From the NCBI GenBank assembly GCA_019426215.1, contig CM033393.1, positions 21,516,591-21,580,590 of the forward strand: a DNA stretch of 64,000 nucleotides, written 5' to 3'. Positions 12,101 to 24,754 of this stretch are shown here, piece after piece (the stretch's first letter is position 1; the number at the start of each line of letters is the position of its first letter). The DNA comes from Buddleja alternifolia (Eukaryota; Streptophyta; Magnoliopsida; Lamiales; Scrophulariaceae). The translations under genes were made by a program, and so were the position numbers. The notes under the pieces are model-generated. The model was given only the letters and a program-made list of their open reading frames with translations, was not told where the DNA came from and ran no database searches.

Positions 12101-15100
12101 TTTGTTTTGCATTTTATTGTTTAAATCCTTAAGGTATCCGTCCAATTTTACTAAATACCTACTTAGTCTCATGTTACTGTCCACAGTAACTAAAATTGAA
12201 TTAAGATTAGCATCATGCTCCCTTGACCAAATTTTCTGCACTACAGTTGTCACGTGGTTCAAGGAAAATGAATGTGACAATTAGGTTGATACACATCCAT
12301 GCTTGATAATGATTTCTGAAAGCCAATGTATCAACGACTTGGGTTTGGTAAACCCGGGGATACTAGGCGCAGGAAAAATTAAATTTTTAACAATAAACAA
12401 CATTGCATCCCAAAACGGGTTGATGTAGTTAAGAGTATTATCCGGAACACACAAAAGAGATAAAATTATACCTTAGGTTATGTAGGCATGATCGAGCAGG
12501 GTTAAATCCTAAGAAAACATAAGATACTTGTTGAATTTCATATTTTGTTGGAAAAGTGAAGAGAGAAGAAGAAAACACAAGAATTACGTGGTTCAACCGT
12601 TTGGCCTACATCCAAAGAACAATGCCCAAAGGGCTACAAGTCTTTGATTCTCTCTTAATATGACATTACAATGACCACATATTTATATAGGTGAATTACA
12701 CATCATAAAGAAATAATAGATGGTGAAAATCACTTCAAAATCAAATCCTATAAGATCAAAAATATCGCAATAAGTCAGTAATAAATGAGAGAGATATTGT
12801 TGTGATCTTCCAATTATATCAATGAATCTATCTTGATTTCTAACACACCCCCTCAAGTTGAACATGGAGATTTTCATTAGGACTGTCAATTGAATGGGGC
12901 TTGTCTGAAGCCCGATGGCTTGGCCCATTTATATGTTAGCCGTGCTTCATTATATATGAACCGAGTTGAGTTTGAGCTGTTAGACTAGGCCCGATAAATT
13001 TGTGAGCTGAGCTTGAAGTTAACATGGCTCAACCCGATACAAGCCCGACTCGATTAAAAATTTAGATTATATATTAAACATTAATAATATACTTCATAGT
13101 TTATACCAAAGTGTCTATATTGTCAAGCATTTTCATATTTAACTTATACAAATAAGAAAAAATAAAATTAGATGCAAATGTTGGCTTGGTTGCTTGTTGG
13201 TCTACGTTTTTAATAGCCTATTCTTCGTTAAACAGCTCATTGTCCGACACAAATGCTTATAAATGTTTCATGTTGGTAACAAAAATTTTACAACTCTTTG
13301 GGGGGCTTAGGCTAAGAAATCAAATGAAGAGTTTTTCAATCTCTATTTGGTGGTGTTTTTCAACTTTTAGTGAGAATACACAACAAACAAATTATATTGT
13401 TTATTCAAGAATTCAAGATCTTAAAACATTTTGGAGGTAATTGTTTAATTTTTTTTTAATTTTTTTTTTATTATTGTTAAAAATACTCAGTGGTATAAAG
13501 AATAATCAGCTATTAGTTGAGAAGCTGCAACAAAATAATAGATTAGAAAGTAGTTTTCTTTAATGAAAGAAGATGTCGATACAAAAATTTTCTAGGAAGA
13601 GATTTTGCGAACTAAAGTTTTTATTTCAGTCGTCTTTACATTTTAAGGACTTCAAGTTCTATTACTAAGATCATGTTATGAATTAGACATTTGTATTCAA
13701 AATATTGCTTAATGATTTATCTTTTATTACAAGCTTGAAATTTATATTCACAAGTGTAATTTTCTTGATCATTATTTATGCAAAATAAGTGTTTTGTATG
13801 CATTTCATTAGTAAAGAAAATTTTAATTTGAGCCGGCCCGAAGTAAGCCCGAAGCTCGTAAAAATATGTGAGTCGAGTTTGAACCGAGCCAACAAAAAGT
13901 ATTATGGGTTGAGCTTGAGCCTATAGTCGATAGGACCAATGTAATTTGAACTTCAACGAGCTGAAACTCGGCTCGTAAAGTCTGATTGACACGCCTAATT
14001 TGGATTGAACGTTCAACTTGGACATCAGATTATTCTTCAAGTCTTCGATCCATGACTTCATGATACTGGAGATCCATGATGAGATAAAGTGTGCACGGAA
14101 TAAAACATCCTGCACTACAATATGGAATAATCCATAAACACACGATTAGTTTGCTACGAATGAATGAAATGCACGGAATGACCATCGTGCTATGCGGAAG
14201 CAAATGAAGCAGGACTAGAATCTGCTCTAATACCATGTTGACTTTCATATTTTGTTGGAAAAGAGAAGAGAGAAGTAGAAAACACAAGAATTACGTGGTT
14301 CGGCCATTTGGCCTACATCCACAAAACAATGACCAAAGGGCTACAAGTCTTTCATTCTCTCATAATATGACAATAAATAGGTGAATCACAAGTGAAGAAA
14401 TAATAGATGGAGGAAATCACTCCAAAATCAAATCATATAAAATCAAAAATAACACTGTAATATCACAAAGAGATATTGTTGTGATCTTCCAATTTTATCA
14501 AAGAATCTAGTCTTAATTTCTAACAATACTCGAATTCCCAGAGATCTGAAATCACAAACCTGAACCTCAAAGTTCTGTGCTTGAAGTCTCGACCAAAGGT
14601 TTCAAGCCAAAGGGAAATTTCGCCTCTTCCATATGTATTTTCTGCGCAACACTCCAATTGTCGTTCCTTTACGGATATCCACACACCATATGTTCACCAA
14701 AGAAATCAATTGGTGTTAGCAACTTAATTTTCTTATCAACTACATGGAAAGAGACTGTATGAATTTATTTGGAGAAAACTTTTAGTCCTCTTGGCTTGTG
14801 AATTTTATGAAGAGGCGTTGCAACCTCCTTTCATAAAGCCGTGGACCCCTCTCTTTTGCACTCCTTCCAGGATTAAACCACCCCCTTCCTTATCCTGTAG
14901 AGGTTATTTCCTACTAGCTATCTTCAAACCCAAGAATTTAGAAACTCTCCAAATACTTTTCTTGTCCCCTATCATTAATTGAATCCAATAATAAAATTTC
15001 TAGGCTCAACTGAGGTTTTTTAATCCCTATCAGATTAACTAAAAGTGTGATTAGTTGACCAAGTCAATGAATTAATTTCTCTATGGCTTTTTTGTCTAAT

Positions 15101-17958
15101 TAAATTAGAATTTATTCTATTGTAAACCAATTATTTAATTTAATTTGGTTAGGGACTTGATAAAATCCCTATGTTAATTCATTATTCCAACCACATTTAT
15201 TCCATCAGGTAGTGAGTTTGTCTGAATCAGTATGTGACCTTTTATGTTTACCCTCAGATTTCCCACTTTTATGTAAAGCTGGAAAAATTAACATTAAAGT
15301 AACATAATACTTAAAACTAGTGGGAGAAGTAATGGGAGATGTCCATACATCGGAGTGAACAAGATAAAATGCATAGTAGTACGCCGTTCAACAGGCTGAA
15401 AGGATAGTTTGTGAGACCTGCCTTGCCTAACTAACACTGCTCACAAAAAGTAGTGGAGGAACATTTTAAACCTAGAATACTAACTACTAGATATCTACTG
15501 AAAGATAGATTGACTGAGGTGACCCAATTGACGATGCCAAGTATCCCCGGAAACAACTTTGGAAACGAAGGCACGCGATGTGGAGGACACCAAGGCAGAG
15601 GAAATGGGGTAACCACTTGGAGTATTAGGTTTAGAATCCCAATCCCGTTGTGACTCAGCAAATCTACTTGTCATTTTAATTAAAACTCTAAGTAATTAAT
15701 TAGACATTGAATTAACCACAAAATTAATTCATGAAATTCATGGTTAATGTCTAGTAATATACCATGAAGACCCGGACATGAATGACAAATCTTTCAAGTT
15801 ATGATGTTTATGTAAGTAAGATCCTTCCATCAGTTCTCCCGATTGAGTCTAAGGTATGGGTATTTGTGGTGGGGACTTGAGACCTTAATAACTTACCTAT
15901 ATGATTTCATTTAAAGTAATATCGATTTTGATCAACGAAGCAAGGAAACACTACCAATCCGTAGTTATCTTACTCTGGCCATCGGAGATTGACCAATTTT
16001 ATTAGATCAACGATGGATCCTTTCATGGCACTCACATTATCTTCATATGCATAACTAGTCTGTACCAAAATTCTATTATGTGATTCTTCTGGATGCGCAA
16101 GATTACTTATGGAGCCTCAAATCATGAGGATTTATCTTTAATTAAAGTAACCATGTAAAATTTAGATTCGACATACGGTTCCGATACGAAATATTTAGTG
16201 GGGCACAGGCATGAATTGGTGTAGACCGTCCTAACAATAAATGAGGTACACTCATTGAATATGGAACACACAAAGAAGTCTTTACAAGTCATTAATACTT
16301 CATTCCACAACTTGAAACACTTTTAGTACTTTAGAGACACATTTTATGGTTGCACTACCTGAACCAAAACTGTGTACCGGAAGCCATGTGTGATTGTGGG
16401 ATGTGGAAAAATATGCTGATGTATATTATTTCAACTAATAATATAAAAAATAAATAGGAATACAACCTGTCTATACATAGAAAGAATCCCGTACAAATCA
16501 AATCTCCTAATTTACCTCCTAATTTATTTACTTTTACTAATTAGCAATTTCCTCCTAAATAGAAAAAGATTTTAGCCTAATTAGCAGCCCCCTAAATCCC
16601 GCTGATTTCTCCTTTTCAACTCTCCCCCTCAAGCTGATTTCCTCTTCATATTTGCTAAAAATATATTTTATCTGGCTATAAACTCTATGGATATGTAAAA
16701 GAACGAGATATAACATTTTACCATGTATCTCTTTATTTGCTTGTGAACCTATTTATTTACTGTATAAAATGTTTAAAAAAACTTTTTTAAATATTTATAA
16801 TTTGTTACACCGAAAAATAATTTTCAAGATATATTGTATAGTTCAATTGGAGTTTTATTAGGTCTTATTTGGATTTTGTAAAAATGAAAAGATAGTCCAG
16901 TATAAACAAATTATCAATAGCATAAGGACAACTTATTTGGAATATGACTAGAGCTTTATTAAGAAAAAATTTGAAATTGAAAACTAAAATACGATTGTAG
17001 CCAAAAATCAAGTTAAAAAATAAAATAGCATTCTTCAGATTATTTTGTCGTTAAGTTTCTCCGTTTATGTATCATGTTCTTCACATGCAACTCATGTATT
17101 TTACATTATATAGCCACAACTAATCTATGAATAACATAAAGCTAATAAGACTCCATGTGAAATAGTTACAACTTTTTAATATTGACATTTTACACAAATC
17201 TAGGTCTATGGTACTTACTATCATTTTCTCACAAATTATCTTATCCACTAAAGAAAAACAAAACCTATAACATAAGAAACACTGACAATTTTAGGTACTT
17301 TGGTGATAAATAAAGAACAAATAAATAAGGTACATGATTTTACATACTTGAGAACGTTTACAATACTTTATTATATTTGACATGTTGTGATCTTCTGTTA
17401 TTTTTATCTTTGTGACGTCAAAAAGTATGGTCATGTAAATAAGTATCTCATCTCAATGTTATAACTAATAAAATACAATTATATTTAGAAACATACTTTT
17501 AACATCTTAAAAGTTTATTTTATTTAGCGTAAATATAAAATAATTGCTACAAATATATGGTGACAGAAAAATTTGAAAAATGAACAAGAGTTTTATGCTT
17601 GGATCTCCTTATGTGGTTGTGAGTCCATTAATGTCACTCTATTAATTAATTTTAGAAGATTCTTTCAATAATGTTTTTTTCATAATTGAGACTTGAGAGA
17701 TTGGAGTAGTGATTTAAAATAATAAAAAATAATTCTTAAAACAAATTTCATAGTTTAGGTATGGGTTTAACTTCAAATCTTCCTTCAAATCAAGAAATCA
17801 TAACATAGCCAGAACAATTAAAGCATATTAAAAGCTACACTATCTATAATGCAATATAGTTTTAAGAGCTATGACAATGAAAATGTGCAAAATAACATAT
17901 CAACATAGTTGTAAATTAAAAGGAAAAGTATGAACAAAGCGATTTCTTGATAACATAT

Positions 17959-18004
<46 letters not shown>

Positions 18005-21000
18005 TATGTTTTGTTATTTTTTACACATTTATTTTCTGGAAGGAGTGGGTGTGATAGAAAAGAACAAGAAGAATATGTTAGTAGATGTATAATATTAAAT
18101 TTGATATATTTATTGATTATTAAGAAATAATAATTATAAATAATATCATCATATTGCTCTTGACATAGGCAAATGAATAATTTCGTTTACTTAAAAATTT
18201 AGTAAAGATGATGTTTATCCTTGAATTTTCAACCGATTTAAGTGTAAATAACGCTTTAGTTGAGAAAAATTGAGTATCATTATATATGACATATAAAAGG
18301 TTATTTAGAAATATTTAAAAGGGAATCAATTTTCGTCCTTCACTTATACACCAATTTCGGTTTTGGTCCCCCAGATTTCGCACTCATCTAATTGACCCCT
18401 AAGTTATCTCGATTTCATCAATTTTGGTTTCTTGCGTCAACTCCTACGTCCAATAGTTAACGGAGGGCCAATTTTCCCTCCAAAACTCACGATTTTGGTG
18501 CCAAAAACTCAAATTTTCAGCTTTTTTTTCATTCATATCAGATATTACCCCAAAAAGATCTCATCTTCTCCAACACAAGAGCACCCTAAACACAGTTAAT
18601 GGAAATAAAATGAAAAAGGTCAATTAGCAATTGATTCTGTGAACTCACTCCTACTTGAAAAAGTGAAAGGGCAAATGTATATGCCATGGAAACTTTGTAA
18701 AAAGCAAACCAGAAGTACATTGGTGCGCTGAACAAAAATCACATTAATTGCGTAACAGTTCTGATAACAGAGATAGCCAACAATACAAGGTGAATTGCGT
18801 AATTCTGTAATGTATCAATCAGTTTTAGTGAAATTCTGCAATTGATATGCATAAAAGATTTTTTATCTCCAAAAAATCCTACCTAAATATTGCATTGGGT
18901 GTGCAATATTTAGGTGGTCATTCTTTGGCTTAAGCCTCTCTACTTCTGAATACAAATAACATAGGAACACTAAATAAGTATGTTATCAAAAAACACAGGA
19001 GATAAACACGACGCATTACCTTGATTCACACCTACTCTCAATCAAGTATTTCCTGAGCTAAATGTATCAAACATCACATTAATTAGCACATTGTAGATAT
19101 TTAAATCCAACCAACCACTATCTCACATCTGCTAAATCAGTCATACACCAAACTATAAGTTTTGACATAGCAATGAATTGAAATGCTATAAAAACCAGAA
19201 AAATGAAGAAAAATAAGCTCATAAATTAGTGAAAGAAGAATGAGAATTTGAGGTTGAAGATGATGAGTAGCTCATTTTTTGTCTCTAAGGTGCTTTGTGT
19301 TAGAGAAGATGAGATTTTTTGGGGGTAAAATCTGATATTACAAAAAAAGAAGCTAAAATTCGAGTTTTTGGAGGGAAAATTGACCCTTCATTAACTATTA
19401 GACGGAGGAGGTGATGAAGGGACCAAAATTGATGAAATTGAGATAACTTAGGGATCAATTAGATGAGTGCAAAATCTGGGGGACCAAAACCGAAATTGGT
19501 GTGTAAGTGAGGGACGGAAACTGAAATTTTCCCTACTTAAAATGTATAATTACTTAATGTAATATACAATATATTGCAAGAACACATAGATAATGAAATT
19601 GTTTTGAAAAGTATGTCTAGATTAAATTATAGTGATTTTTTAGTAAGTCATAACTCGTTTACTTTCACTTGATAATCATCTATCTTTTTCAGTGATTAAC
19701 TTAATGTGCATATTTTGCTAGTTAGACATCTTCGAACTCTTTCAATAGCTTTGATTTAATTATGTACTTTTTATTACTCTATATGTGCATAAGTTTTTAT
19801 TTCATATCGTATTATACTATATTATCAAATTATTCATTGTTTTTAAAATTTGAACTTTGAAGTTGGTACTTTGTTGTTAGTAAACTTTTACTATGGCATA
19901 CGCCTATTAAATTATTGGCGTTGTAGTTCTTACGAAAAAATTTGTCAGTTCAAGTAATTTTATTTCTAATACTCAGTTCTTAATAAAATTAACGAAATTG
20001 ACTTATTTTACTAGCACTTTTCCTACACTTTCATTAATGAATATTGTGTCTTACAAATGAAATCTTCTTAAGATCCCATATTGATAATATTTCTCGAAAC
20101 CCTGTTCTATTTAGTCATTGTGATCGGTGTTTTTAATGTATTTATCTATTAATATATATGTTAACGGTTATATGATTTTTTATGAAAAGACCACAAGCTC
20201 TAAAAATGCACCCCTAAAGATACTTCCAGCTCCTGGCCTTTTTTCGTTTTTTAAACCAATTCACATTTCCTCCCACAACCGATATGGAAACTACAGTTAA
20301 AATTTTAAGGGCTGTTGGAATCTGTTTTTGGAGAAGACATTTTGACTTGCTTTATATTAGCTACGATATCAAGGTTTTTAATTTCACAAACCCAACACCT
20401 TGCCCTTTATAAAGCCAGCATATACCAAAACGGTAATTTTGTAAGTTCAGAACATGTCATCTTCTTCTTTATTGCAATTGGTTTAGTTTATCTGACATAT
20501 TGTATATAAGTCATAATGTAATGTTTCATTTTTGCAGTCCTTTCCAGTGGCTCTTTCGCTGATTATGATTGGGTTCTTCTTTGCAACAGCATCACTAATA
20601 AGAGGTGAGAAGACACTGTAACAACTTCTGTTTATAGTTCTGTTTTACTTCTTGAGCTTCTTGCTAATTTACTTTTTAGTTGTCACTTAAATGTTGATTG
20701 CATTTAAGCATATCGGATCAAGTGTCGCTTCGAGTTTATGTAAGTATGAGTGACTATCTTCTTGAATAAAGTATTTCGTATTATATATGAAGATTCTTCT
20801 ATTCTTGTATCACTGTGAGGTTAAAGTTCTTATATCTTCCAAAATGGAAATGAAAAAGTAATTTACAATTTTGATGAGAAAAATGAGAATGTAGAAATTC
20901 CAATAACGTACAGCAGAAGTGGTAGGCATGTACACACATACATATACACTTGGCAGATTGGAGGGTTTTTCACATTCTGATACCAACCAAATATCTGATC

Positions 21001-21815
21001 ATGCACAAGGCCTGGACATATTTAGGAATTCAACAACTTTAGAAATATAAAATATAATGGATGCTTGTCCTCAGTGTCAAAATTGGATTATATCTTTTCT
21101 TGATCTTGAGAATATTTGAAGTATTTGTTTTTCTATGTGAGCCAAAAGAACTCAGATGTTCGCTATAGTCGAAGTTACGTAATCAAATCAAGTCAAATTT
21201 TGCTTTCTATCATGCCATCCCATTTCTTTTTCATGTGAAAAGTCAATGCAAACAATATAAGCTCTATCCAACTTATAACTGAAATGTCGTGAAGGTTATT
21301 ACTAGAGTTTCATCATTTAGGGTGTGCTTGGATTGAGGGATTTGACTTTAAGGAGTGGAATTGCCAAAAGGATTTCAAATGACTCTAGAATGGAGTTATT
21401 TGAAATCCATCACAGTGATTGAAAAAATAGTTCAATATGAGCATCAAGGGATTTGAAATTCATTAGAACTTGAAATCATCCAAACAAACTTAATGGATTT
21501 GTTGATGAATTTGAAATTCATGGTTTTCAAATCCCTCCATCCAAACCCGCCCTGTCTTTTCAACCCACATATATGAATTGGCAATTCAGCACTTTCATTG
21601 TCATTTCTTAAAATCTGACCATCCTCTTTGTAAGTACTTGTTTCTTGGGATTTAGTACTGATATGTGTTTTTTCTTTTCTGCAGCTCGATTCAATGTGTC
21701 TAATATATTATTTTCAATGATGTGGGGAAGCATGAGTTTGGGCATAGCAGCATATGTAAGGGCCAATGGTCGCGTTTTCTGTAACTGTCCTCTTCTTCAC
21801 CAACCTATGCGTTGA
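9162..21815 (+). CDS. SAC-domain phosphoinositide phosphatase, last seven exons
   Basis: Seven exons join in frame: 9162-9261, 10565-10673, 10848-10920, 11375-11468, 11964-12056, 20538-20604 and 21685-21815 (stop TGA at 21813-21815). All introns are GT-AG and phases match. The first exon has the catalytic motif RTNCIDCLDRTN (CX5R), which removes phosphate from phosphoinositides. Later exons have WANHGDDISIQYSGTPALKG, DGWNALMRYYLNNF and DAIDLLQGHYIVSVSR, matching plant SAC6/SAC7(RHD4)/SAC8 proteins as I remember them. The last two exons encode two hydrophobic segments (FPVALSLIMIGFFFATASL and ILFSMMWGSMSLGIAAYV), fitting the C-terminal membrane anchor of this subfamily, which acts at endomembranes. 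About 222 residues are present; the N-terminal part of the SAC domain is outside or lost. Which paralogue it is cannot be decided. The exons show no stop or frameshift, so the gene may be functional if the 5' part exists. Confidence 0.9.
12529..12845 (-). repeat. TRIM 3' LTR
   Basis: Left-hand copy in window coordinates; 3' LTR because the polypurine tract adjoins its inner edge. TG...CA ends, preceded by ATACT. Confidence 0.85.
12878..13997. mobile_element. hAT-like non-autonomous element nested in the TRIM
   Basis: Terminal inverted repeats TAGGACTGTCAAT and, at the other end, ATTGACACGCCTA match at 11 of 13 positions. The flanking 8-mers ATTTTCAT (12870-12877) and ATTTGGAT (13998-14005) match at 6 of 8, fitting the 8-bp target duplication of hAT elements. 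Subterminal regions repeat GAGCTTGA and GCCCGA-type motifs in both orientations. No transposase was found. The family assignment rests on TSD length and is tentative. Confidence 0.6.
14236..14525 (-). repeat. TRIM 5' LTR
   Basis: Right-hand copy; 5' LTR because the primer-binding site adjoins its inner edge. Slightly shorter than its partner through small deletions. Followed by ATACT. Confidence 0.85.
15230..15670 (-). pseudogene. copia GAG-pre-integrase fragment
   Basis: On the minus strand near 15545-15500 a KVVSGDTWHRQLGHLSQSIF stretch matches the GAG-pre-integrase motif WHxRLGHxS of copia elements. Downstream residues show a degraded C-x2-C region and a NYPF/DISHYF-like integrase opening across shifted frames. 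No LTR pair could be tied to it. It lies inside the long SAC intron. Confidence 0.55.
16400..16640 (-). repeat. LTR-like fragment with adjacent polypurine tract
   Basis: On the minus strand GCTTGAGGGGGAG (about 16632-16620) is a typical copia polypurine tract followed by TTGAAAAGG, the likely start of a 3' LTR running left. No retroelement body is recognisable to the right, so this is a truncated remnant. Confidence 0.4.
18321..19533. mobile_element. Mutator-like MITE with long terminal inverted repeats
   Basis: The ends are inverted repeats of roughly 240-260 bp (18321-18580 and 19275-19533): both carry ACCAATTTCGGTTTTGGTCC and GCACTCATCTAATTGA when read inward. Flanking 9-mers TATTTAAAA (18312-18320) and TACTTAAAA (19534-19542) match at 8 of 9, the target-site length of Mutator-like elements. 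The roughly 0.7-kb centre has no open frame. It sits in the long SAC intron. Confidence 0.85.
21320..21552. mobile_element. Tourist/Harbinger-like MITE
   Basis: The 233-bp element has inverted termini GGGTGTGCTTGGATTGAGGG and, read inward from the right, GGGCGGGTTTGGATGGAGGG, both continuing into ATTTGA. Such GGGTGTGTTTGG ends are typical of Tourist-like MITEs. The expected 3-bp TTA duplication is seen on the left only. It lies in the last intron of the SAC gene. Confidence 0.65.
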
Positions 21816-22648
21816 GCATTGATGGGGAAGTTCATTTGTTAATTCTTTGTGGTATATATAATTTTTTCCTAGTGAACTTGTAAGTAAGACTATTTGGTTG
21901 CCTGACAAACTATGTAGGTCCTTTCTTTTGTTTCAAATACTTTGGACAGAAAAGCACTTAAAACATGTGTAACATCTACTTGTTGCAATATGCTTTTCCT
22001 TTGTTCCCTTTTTGGACATGTCAAACGAAGTTATTGTTTGTCACATGCAAATATAATGATCCTTGAAATTCAATTTGTATGGTGGTTCCCATTTGAACCG
22101 TTTTAGTGATTTTGACGTTCTTCATGATATGTTATTTTATTACGAGATTAGATTAAAATGTGGTTATTAACTTCTATGTACTCCCCATGCTGCGAGGAGC
22201 AAAAAGAATGCCAAAAAGCGCAATTCTTTGCGCCATTAACTATAATGGTTAATTACAATATTCATTTCATCTCTCTTTTATAATTACAATTACGAAAACC
22301 TCGCATTGAAAACCAAATGGAAAGTAAAACAATAAGCACTTTTCATTTAACCTATTAAGCATGTGCTTGGAATTCTCCTATTTGGAGCTTCCAACAAGGT
22401 TTAAGCTCGTGGCTGTTACTGCACTCAAATATGGAATATCACCAAAAGAAAATAAATTGGTACTGAACTAAAAATCACCCCAAATAATTTGATGTCATTC
22501 ATTTAAACTCTGCAAACATCATTCCTAGAAAATATTATTAGAAACAAGTGTACATAATTCTTCCTTATAAGTTTCAGTTCTTTCTTGATCTCAAATGGCC
22601 AAAGCTCTTGAAACAATAACACTAGGCGTGCAAAGTATAAATCTAATA

Positions 22649-22683
<35 letters not shown>

Positions 22684-24057
22684 GGATCTCAAATATAATG
22701 TGGACCAGATTCCTGTTTAACATAAAAGTATATGTGTGTGTGTATTACCATCAAAGGCACCAACAGGAGAAGTAAATCAGTCCAAGTAAGGATGGATTCT
22801 CTGAAAATTCAATACCGCCCATATTAAGTGACGTAACCCAATTTCCGGCCACAATGCTTTTGGTGAATATAAGATACAGTTTGAAGTCTGCCAATGTAGA
22901 AAATTGTTGAGTCGAGTCTCCCCTCAAGTTCTCACCAATATATCTGGATCAGGTGCCACTCCCATATATACAATCGCGGCCATCGATCGAAAGGCTATTA
23001 TTCACCATTGCAATTGATTGATCAAAAAGAAATCTAACGATTCAACTTATTCTGAGAATAAGAATTAAATTAATTAATTTAATAGAATTTTACTTAAAAA
23101 GATAAATATGGGGGACCAACTACTTAAGAAATTGGGTCAAAGCCAATTATCAAGTATTTTCAACCAATGTTGGATACCCACATTTTCACAAATTCAAATG
23201 CTAAATTATAGCACTTAATTCTCATTCATCCAAAATCGGAATTGATAAATTCAAAATGCTAACGACATATAGTCGAGATGTAGTTTCATAATAATATTAT
23301 ACATCCTAGCAATGAGACATTTTTTGAATTTCCATCTAAAATATGTCAAACACACACTTTCTTAGGCTATACGCAATGTTTACTGGAATATATAATGAAC
23401 AAATATTTTTTTGTAAAATTGTCATAAATTATATTTAAATATTATAATTCATATGATTTTTATTTACACGTATTTTTAGAGTTGTTCATCGTCTCAATTA
23501 AAAATAGGTCCACAAGATTGTTTTTGAAGATACAAATTCATTTTATATAAAAAAGTTAACCTGCTTCCAATTTATACTTTAATTTTTTCATCATCTAATA
23601 CTCAACTGCAATTTAGTATTTTGAGTGATATTTGTATAAATATTTTATTTCTTTGTCTCACTCGATGTGAAAAGAATCTTAATAGGAAAGAAATCTACAA
23701 AAACATTCACAATATTCGACTAGAACTTATTCAAAATTAATTAGAATATAACGAGACCCTCACTTGGCCGAGACAAACGGCTATAAACCCGGGCCTGTCG
23801 GGATAGATCGTTAGGGTCCCCCCTTGTCTTTTCACTTCTTCCCCATTTCACTTTTATTTTTTCCTTTTCTCCTTCACCACAAATCCAATTACATTAGTTT
23901 TTTCGGCGATCAAAATTGTTCAAAAAAGATACCATCTTGTTCTCCATGATAAAAGGAACAACTCGAGATCCATATTATCTATATTCTGAGTATAATTTTT
24001 TTTTCTTTTGAATTTCATATGAATAGAAAATGAAGTACACATAAACCATGTTAGATT
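21816..24057. other. SAC 3' flank and intergenic DNA, no gene seen
   Basis: The first few hundred bases after the stop would be 3' UTR, but no single poly(A) signal stands out. The rest is AT-rich, with a TA microsatellite (22657-22681), a TG run (22730-22743) and a short GC-rich patch (23762-23825). No coding domain or terminal repeat was recognised. Confidence 0.5.
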
Positions 24058-24089
24058 TATATTTAGTGCACAATAGAAGTGGTTTCAAT

Positions 24090-24750
24090 TGATATTTAAC
24101 AGTTTTGCGCAATCTTACGAGAAATTTTATAAAGCGTTGTAGCATGCTCAGAATCATAAACCATTTATACGTATGACATATTATCAAGTAACGTCTGGTA
24201 TAAAACAGGGTTTGCTTCAAACACAAGCTAAAATTTAATGACAGTTTTGCGCGACTTCACGAGAAAGTCTATAGCGCATTGTAAAATGCTCGGAATCATA
24301 AACCCTTTTTTTAATGAAAAAGTAGACACATAGGGATTTCATAAAATGTATTACATATTGTCAAGAATAATTTAGTATGAAACAATTTTTTATTCAAACG
24401 TAAGCTAAATTTTTTCTATAGTTTTGCGCAATCTTACGAGAAATTCTATAACACGTTGTAGGATGCTCGAAATTATAAATATTTTTTTGTTTTAAAAGTA
24501 GACACATAGGAATCTCTAAATATGTATGACACATTACCAAGATACGTCTAAGATGAAGCAGTTTTGTCTATAAACGTACACTAAAATTTGTCGGCAGTTT
24601 TGTGCGACTTCACGAGAAAGTTTATAACGCACTGTATGATGCTCGAAATTATAAACCACATTTTTACTTTAAAAGCAGACACATAGAAATTTCTGAAAAT
24701 ATATGACACATTATCAAAAAATGTCAAGTATGAAACAATTTTATGTACTA
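24090..24750. repeat. Tandem repeat array, unit about 175 bp, four copies
   Basis: The segment AGTTTTGCGC(A/G)A recurs at about 24100, 24241, 24420 and 24594. It is followed each time by ACGAGAAA, TATA-CGC-TTGTA-ATGCTC and an AGACACATAG region. Copies are diverged and the first is shorter. Open frames here are by-products of the repeat. Confidence 0.75.
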
Positions 24751-24754
24751 ATAA

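Larger units (their letters stand above)
12529..14525 (-). mobile_element. TRIM (small non-autonomous LTR element) with nested insertion
   Basis: Two direct repeats, 12529-12845 (317 bp) and 14236-14525 (290 bp), begin TGTTGA and end TTTCTAACA and share most of their sequence. A perfect 5-bp target duplication ATACT flanks them (12524-12528 and 14526-14530). Beside the right LTR, minus-strand TGGTATTAGAG (14225-14235) is a primer site; beside the left LTR, minus-strand CAACTTGAGGGGGTG is a polypurine tract. Without the nested element the internal part is only about 270 bp and non-coding, the definition of a TRIM. Confidence 0.88.
12057..20537 (+). other. 8.5-kb transposon-filled intron of the SAC gene
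   Basis: Donor GTGAGT at 12057 and acceptor TTTTTGCAG ending at 20537 join phase-0 exons. The intron contains a TRIM with nested hAT-like element, a copia fragment, an LTR-like fragment and a Mutator-like MITE, plus a TA microsatellite at 17958-18001. The other introns of this gene in the window are 0.17-1.3 kb, so the expansion is local. Confidence 0.85.

Noticed and set aside
20315..20509. Frame before the first membrane-segment exon as an alternative exon
   Set aside because: It is hydrophobic by chance, does not match SAC proteins and lies upstream of a good acceptor at 20537.
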